Origin: UBA6901 sp035256085
Lineage (GTDB): Bacteria > Pseudomonadota > Gammaproteobacteria > Acidiferrobacterales > UBA6901
Assembly: GCA_035256085.1 (NCBI GenBank)
Contig: DATEYP010000174.1
Coordinates: 1 to 6,260 of the forward strand
Length of the DNA stretch: 6,260 nucleotides
Reading direction: 5' to 3'
Shown: piece by piece, positions 5,122-6,260 of the stretch
Layout: every line of letters starts with the position of its first letter
Position numbering within the stretch: position 1 is the stretch's first letter
The notes under the pieces: model-generated
The model's database searches: none
What the model saw: only the letters and a program-made list of their open reading frames with translations
Told to the model about the DNA's origin: nothing
Position numbers and translations under genes: made by a program

Positions 5122-6260
5122 TTATTTCGACTGATAGTTAATGCCGAGACCGAAGGCATTCTGCGTCATTGCGATGGAAACGCCGGATCCGTCCGTTGAT
5201 GTCTCTTCGTTGTTCGGAGAGTGCAGGTAATAGGCATTGATCGACATGTTCTTGTCCATCTTGTAGCCGAGGCCGAGTGTTATGTGAGACTCGGAGATGG
5301 CCGGAAACGGATAGTTCGCGGTCGCTGCATCCATGCCCGTTGCCGGGAGAATCGTGCCGCCCTTGATCGGCGATTCACCATAATTCACACCGGCACGCAC
5401 TGCGATCTTGTCGGTCGGACGGAACTCGATCCCCACCTTGTAGACGATCTGGTCTTCCCAGCCGAAGAATTCGAACACGTCTACACTGGTCCACTGGTAA
5501 TACATGATATCGGCGACAATATCGGTGCTCTTGCCAACTGCGAATTTGCCGCCAACGCCGGCCAAGTTCGGCAGGACCAATTCAGCATCGCCGTTGAAAC
5601 CAAAACCCGCCAGCTGGTTCTTGAAGAAATCGAACTCGTCCGAGGACAGTTTGGGTTGCAGTATGGCACCGATTGAGACGCCATCTGCCACCTTGGCGTT
5701 CACACCGAGCTTCGCACCATAGGCCATGGTGGAACCTTCATTCCCGGCAAAACCAGCAGCCGCCTGGCCAAACAGGTTGCGCACACGAAGATTCACATAG
5801 CCGATCAGCAATGAGGCGCCCACCGACACATCATTGTTGATGGCATAGCTCAGGGTCGGGGTGATCAGCATGCCCGACAGGTCAACGGATTGCGGGGAGG
5901 CAAAACTTGGTGTTGCTGGGCCCAGATTCGGGCCACTGCGGTAGTCGGTATTCATTCCGCCCATGGCATTGGCCATGATGCCCCAGCTCATCTGATCGTT
6001 AATCTTGGAAGTAAATGCCACCTGCGGGATTGCGAACATTTTGGCGTCACTGTCCATGTCCGCCCCGCCTTGTGAAACGGTGCGGTCGGGCATAAACATG
6101 CTGAAGCCCATGCTGACCGAGTCACCGGTGCCGCTGACCAGCGCCGGGTTGTCGAATCCGGACATGGCTTCGTTGGCATTGGATAGTCCCGCGCCGCCCG
6201 TGCCGTGTGCCGCCATGCCGTTGCCGACCTGCATGATGCCGTTGGTGGCGAACGCGCCGG
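5122..6260 (-). CDS. FadL/OmpP1/TodX-family outer-membrane protein, 5' end cut by the right edge
   Basis: The visible 378 residues of a beta-barrel of the family that carries hydrophobic compounds such as long-chain fatty acids or aromatic hydrocarbons across the outer membrane. The frame is open to the edge, beginning GAFATNGIMQVGNG; AFA before TNG looks like the signal-peptidase site, so nearly all the mature protein is present and only the signal peptide is missing. The mature start matches the family hatch: Asn-Gly near the N-terminus, then GTGGAGLSNANEAMSG and FDNPAL with the conserved Asn-Pro-Ala. The rest alternates polar and hydrophobic residues in strand-length blocks with Gly-rich turns, such as VSVGASLLIGYVNLRV, FRPTDKIAVRAGVNYGESP, ITLGLGYKMDKNMSINAYYL. 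An ATG at 6234 lies inside the mature protein and is not the start. The last strand ends FGLGINYQSK, lacking the usual final Phe. Substrate cannot be told. Closed by the terminator at 5053-5084. Confidence 0.88.
   Translation of the reverse strand, partial: GAFATNGIMQVGNGMAAHGTGGAGLSNANEAMSGFDNPALVSGTGDSVSMGFSMFMPDRTVSQGGADMDSDAKMFAIPQVAFTSKINDQMSWGIMANAMGGMNTDYRSGPNLGPATPSFASPQSVDLSGMLITPTLSYAINNDVSVGASLLIGYVNLRVRNLFGQAAAGFAGNEGSTMAYGAKLGVNAKVADGVSIGAILQPKLSSDEFDFFKNQLAGFGFNGDAELVLPNLAGVGGKFAVGKSTDIVADIMYYQWTSVDVFEFFGWEDQIVYKVGIEFRPTDKIAVRAGVNYGESPIKGGTILPATGMDAATANYPFPAISESHITLGLGYKMDKNMSINAYYLHSPNNEETSTDGSGVSIAMTQNAFGLGINYQSK

Overview
The window is a G+C-rich chromosomal segment that most resembles a gammaproteobacterium. 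The pointers are a type IV pilus PilT/PilU-family ATPase, a LysR regulator of a type common in Gammaproteobacteria, a FadL/OmpP1-type outer-membrane barrel and Sec-exported periplasmic proteins. No marker gene fixes the genus. Every gene I can support lies on the minus strand, so the biological order runs from the right edge to the left edge. The long plus-strand open frames are antisense shadows.

Reading in the direction of transcription: (1) 6260-5122 is a FadL/OmpP1-family outer-membrane protein cut by the right edge near its signal-peptide cleavage site, closed by a strong intrinsic terminator at 5053-5084. (2) 4952-3921 and 3696-2758 are two secreted proteins that appear to be paralogues of each other. 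Each has a signal peptide followed by two domains, the first resembling DUF302. They are separated by a 224-base spacer holding a dense, REP/MITE-like hairpin cluster. (3) 2692-2465 is a small DUF2892/YgaP-type membrane protein, closed by a second strong terminator at 2418-2446. (4) 2360-1218 is a PilT/PilU-family hexameric ATPase. (5) 1137-208 is a LysR-type regulator. (6) 148-1 is the start of a small conserved-looking protein of unknown function that runs off the left edge.

The two intrinsic terminators split the window into three blocks: the porin; the exported pair plus small membrane protein; and the pilus ATPase, regulator and small gene, between which I see no terminator. The middle block is the part most likely to be undescribed: a cell-envelope unit of two related periplasmic proteins and one inner-membrane protein, none with an assigned biochemical role. 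A link between this block and the porin or the pilus ATPase is only positional.
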